NCBI GenBank assembly: GCA_029782355.1
Contig: JAKOUY010000016.1
Coordinates: forward strand, 744,001-808,000
Direction of reading: 5' to 3'
Source: Actinomycetes bacterium
GTDB lineage: Bacteria > Actinomycetota > Acidimicrobiia > Acidimicrobiales > Ilumatobacteraceae
DNA length: 64,000 nt
The notes beneath the pieces are model-generated. The model was not told where the DNA came from. It ran no database searches and saw only the letters and a program-made list of their open reading frames with translations. Position numbers and translations under genes: made by a program. The stretch's first letter is position 1. Each line of letters starts with the position of its first letter. Positions 51,159 to 59,488 of this stretch are shown piece after piece.

Positions 51159-52331
51159 ATGGGGCAGACCGATGCCGCCGCGGCATGGCCCGAGCTCTGC
51201 GCCCGGTTCGCTCGGCTCGGTGCCGAACTCGGTGACGACTCGTTCCCGAACGCCCCCGGCCAGCGATCGGCCGGGGTCACGCATCTCGCCGAGCAGGTGG
51301 TCTGCTGGTTGGGCTGGTCGGTGCTGCACGGCGATGCGCGGCGTCCGGCCTTCCACCGCCAGAACGACCTGGTGACCCCGTGGGGCGGCCCCAACGCCGA
51401 CAACGTCTACCGCCATGCCCGGGTCGACCCGGCCCGGCGCTACCGCGTCCACGGACGGATGCACCGGTGCGAGGAGTTCGTGCTGGCGCTGCGCGCCGGG
51501 TTCATGCACCAGCCGGTGTGGGGCACACTGCACCAGGTGACCGCCTCCGACCTGGGCATCGGTCCCGGAGACGAGATCGACCTGGTGCTCGGCGGTCCGC
51601 CCGCCGGCCGGCGGTGGGTGCCGTTGCCCGGCGGCGCGGTGATGGCCAGCATCCGCGAGTACTACGCCGACTGGCAGGCCGCCGAGCCGGCAGTCCTGAC
51701 CATCGAGTGCCTCGACGACGACGTGGCCGGGCCACTGCCGCCACCCGACGACGCCGAGGTCGCCGCCCGGCTGGATGACGCGACCAGCGCGGTGGAGCAC
51801 TCGCTGCGCAACTGGAATCGGTACCTGCTCGACCACCGTGCCGCTGGCACCGACAACACCATCGCCCCACCGATGCGCGTGACCAAGGGCCTGGCCGAGG
51901 CCCGCTACGCCTTCTGCTTCTGGGACCTCGCCGAGGACCAGGCCCTGGTGGTGGAGAGCACCGTGCCCGACGCCCGCTACTGGAGCCTCCAGCTCTACGA
52001 GCTGGGCTGGTACCACCTGATCGACCCCACCGAGCGGCAGTCGTCGCTCAACCATCGCCAGACGGCGGTCGATGCCGACGGCACGGTCCGCTGGGTGATC
52101 GCCCACCGTGATCCGGGGGTGGCCAACTGGCTGGACGCCGGCGGGCGGCGCACCGGGTTGGCGACGCTGCGCTGGTTCTGGGCGGCAGCCGATCCGCAGT
52201 ACTCGAGCCGGGTCGTCGCCGTGGACGACCTCGCCGCCGAGCTGCCTGGGTCCCCCAGGGTCACTGCCGAGCAGCGCCGGGCCACCCTGGCGGCACGGCG
52301 CTCCCACCTCGCCTGGCGGTTCCGCACGTGA
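51159..52331 (+). CDS. DUF1214-type protein of unknown function
   Basis: A 390-residue protein. The C-terminal third resembles DUF1214 regions (RYAFCFWDLAEDQALVVESTVPDARYWSLQLYELGWY, WVIAHRDPGVANWLDAGG). The middle part (DNVYRHARVDPARRYRVHGRMHRCEEFVLALRAGF) has the pattern of the same group. No catalytic residues are known to me. Such proteins often lie beside sulfotransferases and lipid genes in actinobacteria, as here: the sulfotransferase gene overlaps it by 4 bp. Confidence 0.8.
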   Translation: MGQTDAAAAWPELCARFARLGAELGDDSFPNAPGQRSAGVTHLAEQVVCWLGWSVLHGDARRPAFHRQNDLVTPWGGPNADNVYRHARVDPARRYRVHGRMHRCEEFVLALRAGFMHQPVWGTLHQVTASDLGIGPGDEIDLVLGGPPAGRRWVPLPGGAVMASIREYYADWQAAEPAVLTIECLDDDVAGPLPPPDDAEVAARLDDATSAVEHSLRNWNRYLLDHRAAGTDNTIAPPMRVTKGLAEARYAFCFWDLAEDQALVVESTVPDARYWSLQLYELGWYHLIDPTERQSSLNHRQTAVDADGTVRWVIAHRDPGVANWLDAGGRRTGLATLRWFWAAADPQYSSRVVAVDDLAAELPGSPRVTAEQRRATLAARRSHLAWRFRT

Positions 52332-53590
52332 CGGACCGCCCGGCGTGGGTCGAGCGGGTCAACCGTGGCGAGATCTGGCCGATCAGCGAAGCTGCCGCCG
52401 CGCCCTTCACCGTCGACGGCCTCGCCGGGCAGGTGGCCGCGTCGATGGGGGTCGAGCCGGCAGCGGTGCTCGGCTGGGTGGGGGAGGAGAGCATCGAGCC
52501 GCTGGCGGTGCTGGTCGGTGCCCTGGAGGGCGAGGCCCGCCTGACCGTCCTCGGGCGGTGGATCACCCATCGGTTCCTCGGCCGGCTGATCGCCCAGCGG
52601 GTCGCCGTGGAGCGGTACGTGGCCGGCGATCCGGGTGTGGGCGACGAGCCGATCGACGCCCCGTGGTTCGTCACGGGTGCGCCGCGCTCGGGCACCACGG
52701 TCCTCCACGCCGTGCTGGCCGCCGACCCGCGCAACCGGGTGCCGCGTGGCTGGGAGCTGCTCCACCCGGCCCCGCCGCCCGACCCCGCCGATCCCGACCA
52801 GATCGCCACCCGCATCCGCCTCGCCGACGTCGAGTTGCGCACCCCGCAGGTGGTGGCACCCGGCCTCGGCGACATCCACGACTACTCGGGGGAGATGCCG
52901 AAGGAGTGCCTCTCGGCCATGTCGCTGGCCTTCCGCTCCGAGGAGTTCATCGCCCGGTACGACGTGCCCAGCTACGTGTCCTGGTTGCAGCGGTGCGACA
53001 TGCGCCCGGCGTACGAGATGCACCGCCGGGTGCTGCAGGTCCTGCAACGGCGTCGCCCGACCGCCCGGTGGGTGTTGAAGTCCCCGGTCCACCTGCACTC
53101 GTTGGCCACGCTGCTCGACGTCTATCCCGATGCCCGGGTCTCGTTCACCCACCGCGATCCGCTGGCGGTGCTCGGGTCGGTCTCCAGCCTGGTGGCCACG
53201 ATGCGCTCGGTGCACAGCGACCACGTCGACGCCGAGGGCATCGGTCGATATCACGCCGAGCTGTACGGCGTCTCGCTCGACGGCCTGGTCGACTCGGTCG
53301 ACGGGACCGCGGGCCGTCCGGCGCTGCTCGACCCGGCTCGCACCACGCACACCCGTCACGACGACTTCCTCGCCGACCCGTTGACCGCGCTCGGCGCGAT
53401 CTACGACCGACTCGGGTGGGACCTGCCACCAGGGGTGGCCGGCGCGCAGGCCGCGGCCATCCGTTCGCAGACGCAGGCCGCGCCCGGGACGCACCGCTAT
53501 GCGCTGGCCGACTACGGCATCGCCCCCGACCAGGAGCGCCGCCGCCTGGGTCGCTATCTGGACCGCTTCGTCGGCGGCGGAGCGCCATGA
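52328..53590 (+). CDS. Sulfotransferase family protein
   Basis: A 420-residue protein. The PAPS-binding 5'-phosphosulfate loop is WFVTGAPRSGTTVLH (residues 113-127), and the 3'-phosphate region is LDVYPDARVSFTHRDPLAVLGSV. An N-terminal helical domain of about 110 residues precedes the transferase part. It should transfer sulfate from PAPS to a hydroxyl group of an unknown, probably lipid or steroid-like, acceptor. It is joined by 4-bp overlaps to the genes on both sides. Confidence 0.88.
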   Translation: MTDRPAWVERVNRGEIWPISEAAAAPFTVDGLAGQVAASMGVEPAAVLGWVGEESIEPLAVLVGALEGEARLTVLGRWITHRFLGRLIAQRVAVERYVAGDPGVGDEPIDAPWFVTGAPRSGTTVLHAVLAADPRNRVPRGWELLHPAPPPDPADPDQIATRIRLADVELRTPQVVAPGLGDIHDYSGEMPKECLSAMSLAFRSEEFIARYDVPSYVSWLQRCDMRPAYEMHRRVLQVLQRRRPTARWVLKSPVHLHSLATLLDVYPDARVSFTHRDPLAVLGSVSSLVATMRSVHSDHVDAEGIGRYHAELYGVSLDGLVDSVDGTAGRPALLDPARTTHTRHDDFLADPLTALGAIYDRLGWDLPPGVAGAQAAAIRSQTQAAPGTHRYALADYGIAPDQERRRLGRYLDRFVGGGAP

Positions 53591-54288
53591 GCACGGATCG
53601 GGGCGGCCCACCCAGCGCGGTCGAGCTTGCCGCACTGCTGGGCGAGGCGCTGCCGCCGGCGGCGTCGGTGCGGGACCCGCAGACCGATCTGGTGGCGGCC
53701 GTGCGCCGCCTGGTGGACGCCACGGTGGCGACGGCCGCCGACGACGAGGCCTGCGCCGAGGTGGCCGGCGCCGTGCGCGCCCTGGCCGAGCGGCTCGAGG
53801 CCGAGGTCCTCGATCTGCCACGCCTGGTCCGCCACCCGGGTGGACGGCTGGAGAACCTCTCCCAGGCCGGGTCCGGGCGGCTGAACCCGCGCGCCGCGCC
53901 CATCGAGTTCGCCCCGTACGACCCACCTCCGGGCGGGGCCGTCACGCCGGTCGAGGTCACCGCCACCTGCGTGCTCGGCGCGTCGGCCGGTGGGAGCCCC
54001 GGCCGGGCCCACGGTGGCGTCGTCGCCGCCCTGCTCGACGAGGTCCTCGGGGTGGCGGTGACCGCTGCCGGAGCCAGCGGCCTGACCGTGGCGCTCGACG
54101 TCCGGTTTCGAGCCGCCGTGCCGCTGGGCGCACCGCTCGATCTGCGCGCCCGCTGCACCACGGCGGCGGGGCGCACCTCCACGGCGACCGGCGAGCTCCT
54201 GGTGGGCGGTGCGGTGGCCGCCGAGGCCACGGCGGTGTTCGTCCGCAGCCGGCCGGGGCGGATCGACCGCGACCCGCCGGTGTCGTAG
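53587..54288 (+). CDS. Hotdog-fold thioesterase (PaaI family)
   Basis: A 233-residue protein. The C-terminal 120 residues form a hotdog domain with GSPGRAHGGVVAALLDEVLGVAVTAAG and TVALDVRFRAAVPLGAPLDLRARC. The N-terminal 110 residues are helical and may help dimerise. It probably hydrolyses an acyl-CoA. It is the last gene of the DUF1214-sulfotransferase operon and ends 22 bp before the MoxR gene. The long frame open before 53587 is shadow. Confidence 0.83.
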   Translation: MSTDRGGPPSAVELAALLGEALPPAASVRDPQTDLVAAVRRLVDATVATAADDEACAEVAGAVRALAERLEAEVLDLPRLVRHPGGRLENLSQAGSGRLNPRAAPIEFAPYDPPPGGAVTPVEVTATCVLGASAGGSPGRAHGGVVAALLDEVLGVAVTAAGASGLTVALDVRFRAAVPLGAPLDLRARCTTAAGRTSTATGELLVGGAVAAEATAVFVRSRPGRIDRDPPVS

Positions 54289-54291
54289 CGT
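54286..54291 (+). promoter_or_regulatory. Candidate -10 element of the MoxR operon
   Basis: TAGCGT overlapping the end of the thioesterase gene. It is followed by GGAGGAG (54299-54305), a strong ribosome binding site 5 nt before ATG 54311. So this operon start is leadered, though the leader is short. Confidence 0.4.
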
Positions 54292-54310
54292 TGCCACCGG
54301 AGGAGTCGCG

Positions 54311-55342
54311 ATGGGACACGCACCACACTCGGTTGGGCCGACCGCGGTCCACCGGCCGATCGGCGACGACGAGCTGGCCGAGGCCGGCGCGCAGATCGGG
54401 GACCTGCTCGACGGGTTCGCCGAGGTCGTCGTCGGGCAACCGGCCATGCGCACCGCCTTGGTGGCCGCGCTCCTGGCCGGCGGTCACGTGCTCCTGGAGA
54501 GCGTGCCGGGCTTGGCCAAGACGACCGCCGCCTCGACCCTCGCCCATCTGGTCGACGGCTCCTTCGCCCGCATCCAGTGCACACCCGACCTGCTGCCGAG
54601 CGACATCGTCGGGACGCAGGTCTACGACCCGGTGACGACCACGTTCTCCACCCGGCTGGGCCCGGTGCACGCCAACTTCGTGCTGCTCGACGAGATCAAC
54701 CGGTCCAGTGCCAAGACCCAGAGCGCCATGTTGGAAGCGATGCAGGAGCGGCAGACCTCGATCGCCGGCGAGATCCATCTGCTTCCCGAGCCGTTCATGG
54801 TCATGGCCACCCAGAACCCGATCGAGGAGGAAGGCACCTACCCGCTGGCCCAGTCGCAGATGGATCGCTTCCTGGTCCAGGAGATCGTCGCCTACCCCAG
54901 CGCGGTGGAGGAGGTGGCCATCCTGCAACGGATCGACACCGGTGTGATCGGCGCCCGTCCGAGCCTGCCCCGACCGCGTCTCGACCTGCACCAGCTCGGC
55001 GGGCTGATCGACCTCTGTGCCCGGATCCATGTCGACGACTCGATCCGCCGGTACGCCGTCGACCTGGCCCAGGCAACCCGCCCGTCCACCGGGGCCCTGC
55101 CGGCCGGCCTGGCCGGCCTGGTCGAGGTGGGTGTCAGCCCCCGGGGCGCCATCGCCCTCCAGCAGGTCGCCCGAGCCCACGCGCTGATGTCCGGTCGTGG
55201 TCACGTCACGCCGGACGACGTGCGCGCCCTGGCCACGTCGGTCATGCGCCATCGGATCCGTCTCGGCTTCCACGCCCTGGCCGACGACGTCCGCCCCGAG
55301 GCGGTGATCGAGGCCGTCGTCGCCCGGGTGCCCACGCCATGA
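54311..55342 (+). CDS. MoxR-family AAA+ ATPase
   Basis: A 343-residue AAA+ protein of the MoxR group. The P-loop is VPGLAKTT (65-72), Walker B LLDEINRSSAKTQSAMLEAMQE, and sensor 1 MATQNPIEEEGTYPL. MoxR ATPases act as chaperones that insert metals or fold partner complexes containing VWA domains. The four genes downstream supply such partners. A strong GGAGGAG site sets the start. Confidence 0.93.
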   Translation: MGHAPHSVGPTAVHRPIGDDELAEAGAQIGDLLDGFAEVVVGQPAMRTALVAALLAGGHVLLESVPGLAKTTAASTLAHLVDGSFARIQCTPDLLPSDIVGTQVYDPVTTTFSTRLGPVHANFVLLDEINRSSAKTQSAMLEAMQERQTSIAGEIHLLPEPFMVMATQNPIEEEGTYPLAQSQMDRFLVQEIVAYPSAVEEVAILQRIDTGVIGARPSLPRPRLDLHQLGGLIDLCARIHVDDSIRRYAVDLAQATRPSTGALPAGLAGLVEVGVSPRGAIALQQVARAHALMSGRGHVTPDDVRALATSVMRHRIRLGFHALADDVRPEAVIEAVVARVPTP

Positions 55343-56274
55343 GCCGTGCACCTGGCGGTCCCGCTCCGGTGGCGCTGCTGACCCGAGTGCGTGTCCGCCG
55401 GGCACTGCACGTCCACCGCCGGGTCACCGGGCTGATCGAGGGGCACTACCGGTCGATCCATCGGGCGCGCAGCGTGGAGATCGACGACCTGCGCGAGTAC
55501 GTGCCGGGTGACGACGTGCGTGACATCGACTGGAAGGCTTCGGCGCGCGGCCAGCACGTCCTGGTCCGCCGCCACGAGGCCACTCGTCAGCACGACGTCG
55601 TCCTGGTGATCGACACGGGGCGGGCGATGGCCGGGTTGTCCGACGCCGAGTCGTCGAAGGCCGAGGTGGCCGTGCACGTCGCCGGGGAGATCGGTCAGCT
55701 GGCCACCGGCCACGGCGACCGGGTCGGTCTGATCGCCGGTCCGGTTGCCGGCGGGCCGCGGCATGGCGCCGGGCGGTTCCAGCACCTGCCCCCGGGCACC
55801 GGCGACGCCCACCTCGAACGGGTGCTGCGCACCGTCCACCGGGCCATCGAGCGCGGCGGGCCGCCGGCCGATCTGCCCGGGTTGCTGACCGCCGCGGCCA
55901 GGCGCCTGCGCCGCCGGGCGACGGTCGTGGTGGTCACCGACGAAGCTCCGCTGACCACCACCACGGTGGCCCTGCTGCGCTCCCTGCGGATCCGCCACGA
56001 GGTCCTGGTGTGCACCATCGGTGACGTTGTGATCACCGATCTGGCCGGTGGCACGCAGGTCGGTTCGGTGCGTCCCGCCGGCGAGCTGCCCGCCTACCTC
56101 CGCCACCGCGCCGATCTCGCCGACCAGCTCCGCCACCTGGCCGTCGATCGCCATCGGGCGCGGCGCGCCGAGCTGGCCCCGCTGCGGGTCGCCAGCACCA
56201 CGGTGCGCGGCGTCGACGGCGTAGCCGCCGGCCTCGCCGAACTGCTGGCGGCACACCGGCATGTGGGCAGCTGA
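55339..56274 (+). CDS. DUF58 domain protein
   Basis: A 311-residue protein. The DUF58 core motif is seen as SVEIDDLREYVPGDDVRDIDWKASAR (about 48-72), followed by a VWA-like stretch with DVVLVIDTGRAMAG, a degenerate MIDAS. It is the usual second gene of MoxR operons and overlaps moxR by ATGA. The role is probably as a substrate or adaptor of the ATPase. Confidence 0.9.
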   Translation: MSRAPGGPAPVALLTRVRVRRALHVHRRVTGLIEGHYRSIHRARSVEIDDLREYVPGDDVRDIDWKASARGQHVLVRRHEATRQHDVVLVIDTGRAMAGLSDAESSKAEVAVHVAGEIGQLATGHGDRVGLIAGPVAGGPRHGAGRFQHLPPGTGDAHLERVLRTVHRAIERGGPPADLPGLLTAAARRLRRRATVVVVTDEAPLTTTTVALLRSLRIRHEVLVCTIGDVVITDLAGGTQVGSVRPAGELPAYLRHRADLADQLRHLAVDRHRARRAELAPLRVASTTVRGVDGVAAGLAELLAAHRHVGS

Positions 56275-56725
56275 ACAGCCCTACCCGCCGGTCGGCTACC
56301 CCGGGTGGTGGTGGCTGGTCGGCGTCCTCGCCATGGGGGGCGCGGTGGTCGCCGCCCTCGCCGCCTGGAGACGCCCGCGCCCGGTCGACGCCGCGGGGCG
56401 CGGCCGCGCCGAGGTCGAGGCCGCCCGGCGGACCTGCCTCGCCGCCCTCGACGAACTGGACGAGGAGTGCCGGGTGCGCCGGGTGAGCGAGCACGATCTG
56501 CACCACCGGCTCAGCGCGGTGGTGCGGGCGTTCGTCGCCGAGAGCACCGGCATCGACGCCCTGGCGATGACGCCCGGCGACCTGCGCGGGCACGGGCAGG
56601 ACCGCGCCGCCGAGATCGTCGCCCGCTGCTGGGACCCGCAGTTCGCCGAGCGCACCGATCATCGCCCCGGAGGTGCCGATGCCGTCGCCGCGGCCCGGAC
56701 CCTGGTCGCCGGATGGCAGGCATGA
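56261..56725 (+). CDS. Small membrane protein of MoxR operon (DUF4381-like)
   Basis: A 154-residue protein with one N-terminal membrane helix (about 16-36, WWWLVGVLAMGGAVVAALAAW) and a helical cytoplasmic part (ARRTCLAALDELDEECRVRRVSEHDLHHRLSAVVRAFV). Layout and position between DUF58 and the first VWA gene match the DUF4381 type protein of these operons. It overlaps DUF58 by 14 bp and the VWA gene by 4 bp. Confidence 0.75.
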   Translation: MWAAEQPYPPVGYPGWWWLVGVLAMGGAVVAALAAWRRPRPVDAAGRGRAEVEAARRTCLAALDELDEECRVRRVSEHDLHHRLSAVVRAFVAESTGIDALAMTPGDLRGHGQDRAAEIVARCWDPQFAERTDHRPGGADAVAAARTLVAGWQA

Positions 56726-57723
56726 TCGTCGCCCTCGACGCGCTCGTGGCCGTCGAGGTCCGCTGGCCGGCGGCCGGCATGCTGGCCATCGCGGTGGTTG
56801 CCGGGGTGGTGGTGGCGGCGCTGCGTCACCACCGCTGGCGCAGCGCCGCGGCCGGGCGGGTGGTCGCCAACCTCGACCTGGCCTGGCAGAGCACCGCGCT
56901 GCGGCGGGCGCACCGGCGGTACACGAGCTGGGTGGTGGTCGAGCTGGTGGCGGTGCTGGTCGGGTTGGCGGGCGCCACGCTGCTCGCCATGCGCCCGGTG
57001 TCGGCCCGCGTCGTGGTCGGCTCGACCGCGGCGCGCGATGTCGTCCTGTGCCTCGACGTGTCCGGGTCGATGACCCGCCTCGACGGCCAGCTGCTCGAGC
57101 AGTTCGCCGAGCTCGCCGGTCAGCTCGACGGCACCCGGATCGCCCTGACCATCTGGGACAACTCGGCGATCACGGTGTTCCCACTGACCGACGACGCCGG
57201 CTTCGTCGCCGATCAGCTGCGGGCAACCGCCGACGCCTTCCGCCGCCGCGACCTGGCGCTGTTCAAGGGCACCTACAGCGGGGCCGACGGGACCTCGCTG
57301 GTGGGCGACGGGCTGGTCTCGTGCCTCGAACGGTTCGATCGGCGCGATGCCCGCCGTGCCCGCTCGATCGTGCTGGCCACCGACAACCAGGTGGCCGGCA
57401 AACCGCAGTTCAGCCTGGCGGCCGCCACCGCGCAGCTGACCGCCCTGCACGTCCGCCTGTTCGCCGTGGCACCCGACACCGGAACCACGACGGCGCCACT
57501 CGCCCAACTGCGCGCCGCGGCCGGCAACGCAGGCGGGTCCTACTACCCGGTCGGCCAAGCCGGAGCCTCGCCCGGCCTGGCCCGCCAGATCCTGGCCGAC
57601 CACGGCACGCCCACCCGCCAGCCGGCCCAGCTGGCCCGGCACGACGCGCCGCGACCATGGCTGATCCTCGCCGGGGTCGCCTGGCTGCTGGCCGGACTGG
57701 CCGCCCTGGTGGTCCGGCGATGA
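56722..57723 (+). CDS. VWA domain membrane protein (BatA-like), first
   Basis: A 333-residue protein with membrane helices near residues 18-34 and 70-90 and at the C-terminus (about 312-330), framing an extracytoplasmic VWA domain. The metal-ion adhesion site is intact: DVSGS (D112, S114, S116). Later GADGTSLVGDGL supplies the third MIDAS segment. BatA-type proteins work with MoxR ATPases and a partner VWA protein. Confidence 0.88.
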   Translation: MIVALDALVAVEVRWPAAGMLAIAVVAGVVVAALRHHRWRSAAAGRVVANLDLAWQSTALRRAHRRYTSWVVVELVAVLVGLAGATLLAMRPVSARVVVGSTAARDVVLCLDVSGSMTRLDGQLLEQFAELAGQLDGTRIALTIWDNSAITVFPLTDDAGFVADQLRATADAFRRRDLALFKGTYSGADGTSLVGDGLVSCLERFDRRDARRARSIVLATDNQVAGKPQFSLAAATAQLTALHVRLFAVAPDTGTTTAPLAQLRAAAGNAGGSYYPVGQAGASPGLARQILADHGTPTRQPAQLARHDAPRPWLILAGVAWLLAGLAALVVRR

Positions 57724-58715
57724 GCCTCCACCCGGTGATCGGCTGGTGGGTGCTCGGCGCGTTCGTCGTGGCCCTCGCCGCCCTGGCCGTCGGATGGCAG
57801 CGCCGCGGCTCGTCGGCGCCCGCCCGCCGGTGGTGGATCGCCGGCGGCCTGGCACTCGCCGCCGCGGCGGCGGATCCGCAGGTCGGTCACACGACCGTGG
57901 CTCGGCTGACCACCGACACCGACGTGCTGTTCGTGGTCGACACCACGGGCAGCATGGGGGCGCTCGACTACGCCGGCGGCCGACCGCGCCTCGATGGCGT
58001 GCGTGCCGACATCGCCGACCTCGTCGGCCGGTACGCCGGGGCCCGCTTCGGGGTGATCACCTTCGATTCGGTGGCCACCCAGGCCGTTCCGTTCACCCGC
58101 GACGCCGGCGCGGTCGCAGCCCTGCTCGATGTGCTCGAGCAAGAGCCGACCCGCTTCGCTCGCGGCAGCCGCCTGGACCTGCCGGTGCTCGCGATCCGCA
58201 ACGCCACCGCCCGAGCCGGTGCCGCGCCCGGTCACCGCCGACTCGTGCTGTTCGTGTTCACCGACGGCGAGCAGACCGCCGCTGCAGTGGGCACGCCGTA
58301 CCGCTCGCTGCGCGGGCTGACCGACGGCGGCGCGGTCCTGGGATATGGCACCGCCGCCGGCGCGCCGATGCACGACAACCCGTCCGGCGATCTGACCCCC
58401 AGCACCGCGCTGATCATCGATCCGGCCACCGCCCGCCCGGCCGTGTCCCACGCCGACCAGACGGCCGTGCAGCGCATGGCCACGGATGCCGGACTGGTCG
58501 CCGTCTGGCGCACCGCGCCGGGCTCGCTCGACGCCGTCGCCGGCCAGGTCGACCGGCAGGTCCGTGCCGGGCGGGGGACCAGCACCACCGGCCGACCCGT
58601 CGGCTGGATGCTGATGGCCGTGGTCCTCGTCGCCGGCGCGGTGCTGGCCGGCGGCACCGTGGGCGGCTTGATCGACGCAGCCCGGTTGGCGCGCGCCGGG
58701 CGGCGCAGCCGATGA
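57720..58715 (+). CDS. VWA domain membrane protein (BatB-like), second
   Basis: A 331-residue protein with two N-terminal helices, a VWA domain whose MIDAS reads DTTGS (D74, T76, S78), FVFTDGEQ as a later MIDAS aspartate, and a C-terminal helix (GWMLMAVVLVAGAVLAGG). It overlaps the first VWA gene by 4 bp; the two probably form a pair in the membrane. Confidence 0.88.
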   Translation: MSLHPVIGWWVLGAFVVALAALAVGWQRRGSSAPARRWWIAGGLALAAAAADPQVGHTTVARLTTDTDVLFVVDTTGSMGALDYAGGRPRLDGVRADIADLVGRYAGARFGVITFDSVATQAVPFTRDAGAVAALLDVLEQEPTRFARGSRLDLPVLAIRNATARAGAAPGHRRLVLFVFTDGEQTAAAVGTPYRSLRGLTDGGAVLGYGTAAGAPMHDNPSGDLTPSTALIIDPATARPAVSHADQTAVQRMATDAGLVAVWRTAPGSLDAVAGQVDRQVRAGRGTSTTGRPVGWMLMAVVLVAGAVLAGGTVGGLIDAARLARAGRRSR

Positions 58716-59395
58716 ACGGGCCCACGTCAGCGACTCGCCAACGCCGGCGGGCCCGTCCCGTGCCCTTGGTGGTCGCCGTGGTCCTCGCCGCCGTCGCTGT
58801 CAAGGTGTTGACGATGATGTGGTGGTCGGCCTCGGCCGGGCGCGACTACCGAGCCGGCAACGCCGCCGCCGCCGTATCCGGCTACGGCCGGCTGCTCCCG
58901 GTCAACGTCGTCGATCGGTGGATCGCGTTCAACGACCGCGGGGTCGCCCGCTTCGCCACCGGCGACGTGCGCGGTGCGGCCAGCGACTTCGCCGACGCCC
59001 TTGCACTGGCGCCGGAGCGGTGCGATGTGCGCGTCAACCTCGTGATCACCCTCGAGGCCGAGGGCGACGCGGCCACGGCGGCGGCCAATCCGGCCGAGGC
59101 CACCCGGTTGTACCAAGCCGCCCGGGCAGCCAGTGCCGGCGGCTCCTGCACCGGCGGCTCGCCCGCCGCCCGCCTCGGTGCGGCCGCGGCGCGCCTCGCC
59201 GCCAAGCTCGACCAGCTGGCCGCGGGTGCCGGCGCGGCGCCCACCACGACCACGATCCCCGGCCGCCCGCCGCCCCCGCCGCCCGACGTCGCCCAGCACA
59301 ACGTCGACGCCAAGAACCGGCGCGGTGAGCAACGCCGGCGCGACCTCTCCGGCACGGAGGTTCCCCCCGGCGCGACCACGCCTCCCCGGTGGTGA
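58712..59395 (+). CDS. Membrane-anchored TPR-like protein (BatC-like)
   Basis: A 227-residue protein. A basic N-terminus and one membrane helix (about 17-35) are followed by a TPR-like helical region (YRAGNAAAAVSGYGRLLPVN, WIAFNDRGVARFATGDVRGAASDFADALALAP). The C-terminal 60 residues are Thr/Pro-rich then charged. It takes the place of the TPR protein BatC/BatE in MoxR-VWA operons. Start ATG 58712 overlaps the preceding stop. Confidence 0.78.
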   Translation: MNGPTSATRQRRRARPVPLVVAVVLAAVAVKVLTMMWWSASAGRDYRAGNAAAAVSGYGRLLPVNVVDRWIAFNDRGVARFATGDVRGAASDFADALALAPERCDVRVNLVITLEAEGDAATAAANPAEATRLYQAARAASAGGSCTGGSPAARLGAAAARLAAKLDQLAAGAGAAPTTTTIPGRPPPPPPDVAQHNVDAKNRRGEQRRRDLSGTEVPPGATTPPRW

Positions 59396-59428
59396 GCGGC
59401 GGGCCGGGATTTGCCGGGGGCTCGGGGA

Positions 59429-59434
59429 TAGGTT
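59429..59434 (+). promoter_or_regulatory. Candidate -10 element of korAB
   Basis: TAGGTT about 55 nt before ATG 59489. The leader carries AAAGGGG (59474-59480), a good ribosome binding site, so korA is a leadered gene. Confidence 0.4.
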
Positions 59435-59488
59435 GGAGCGCAGGACTGTCAGCGTGGACGGTTCACATCGACAAAGGGGATAGCAACG

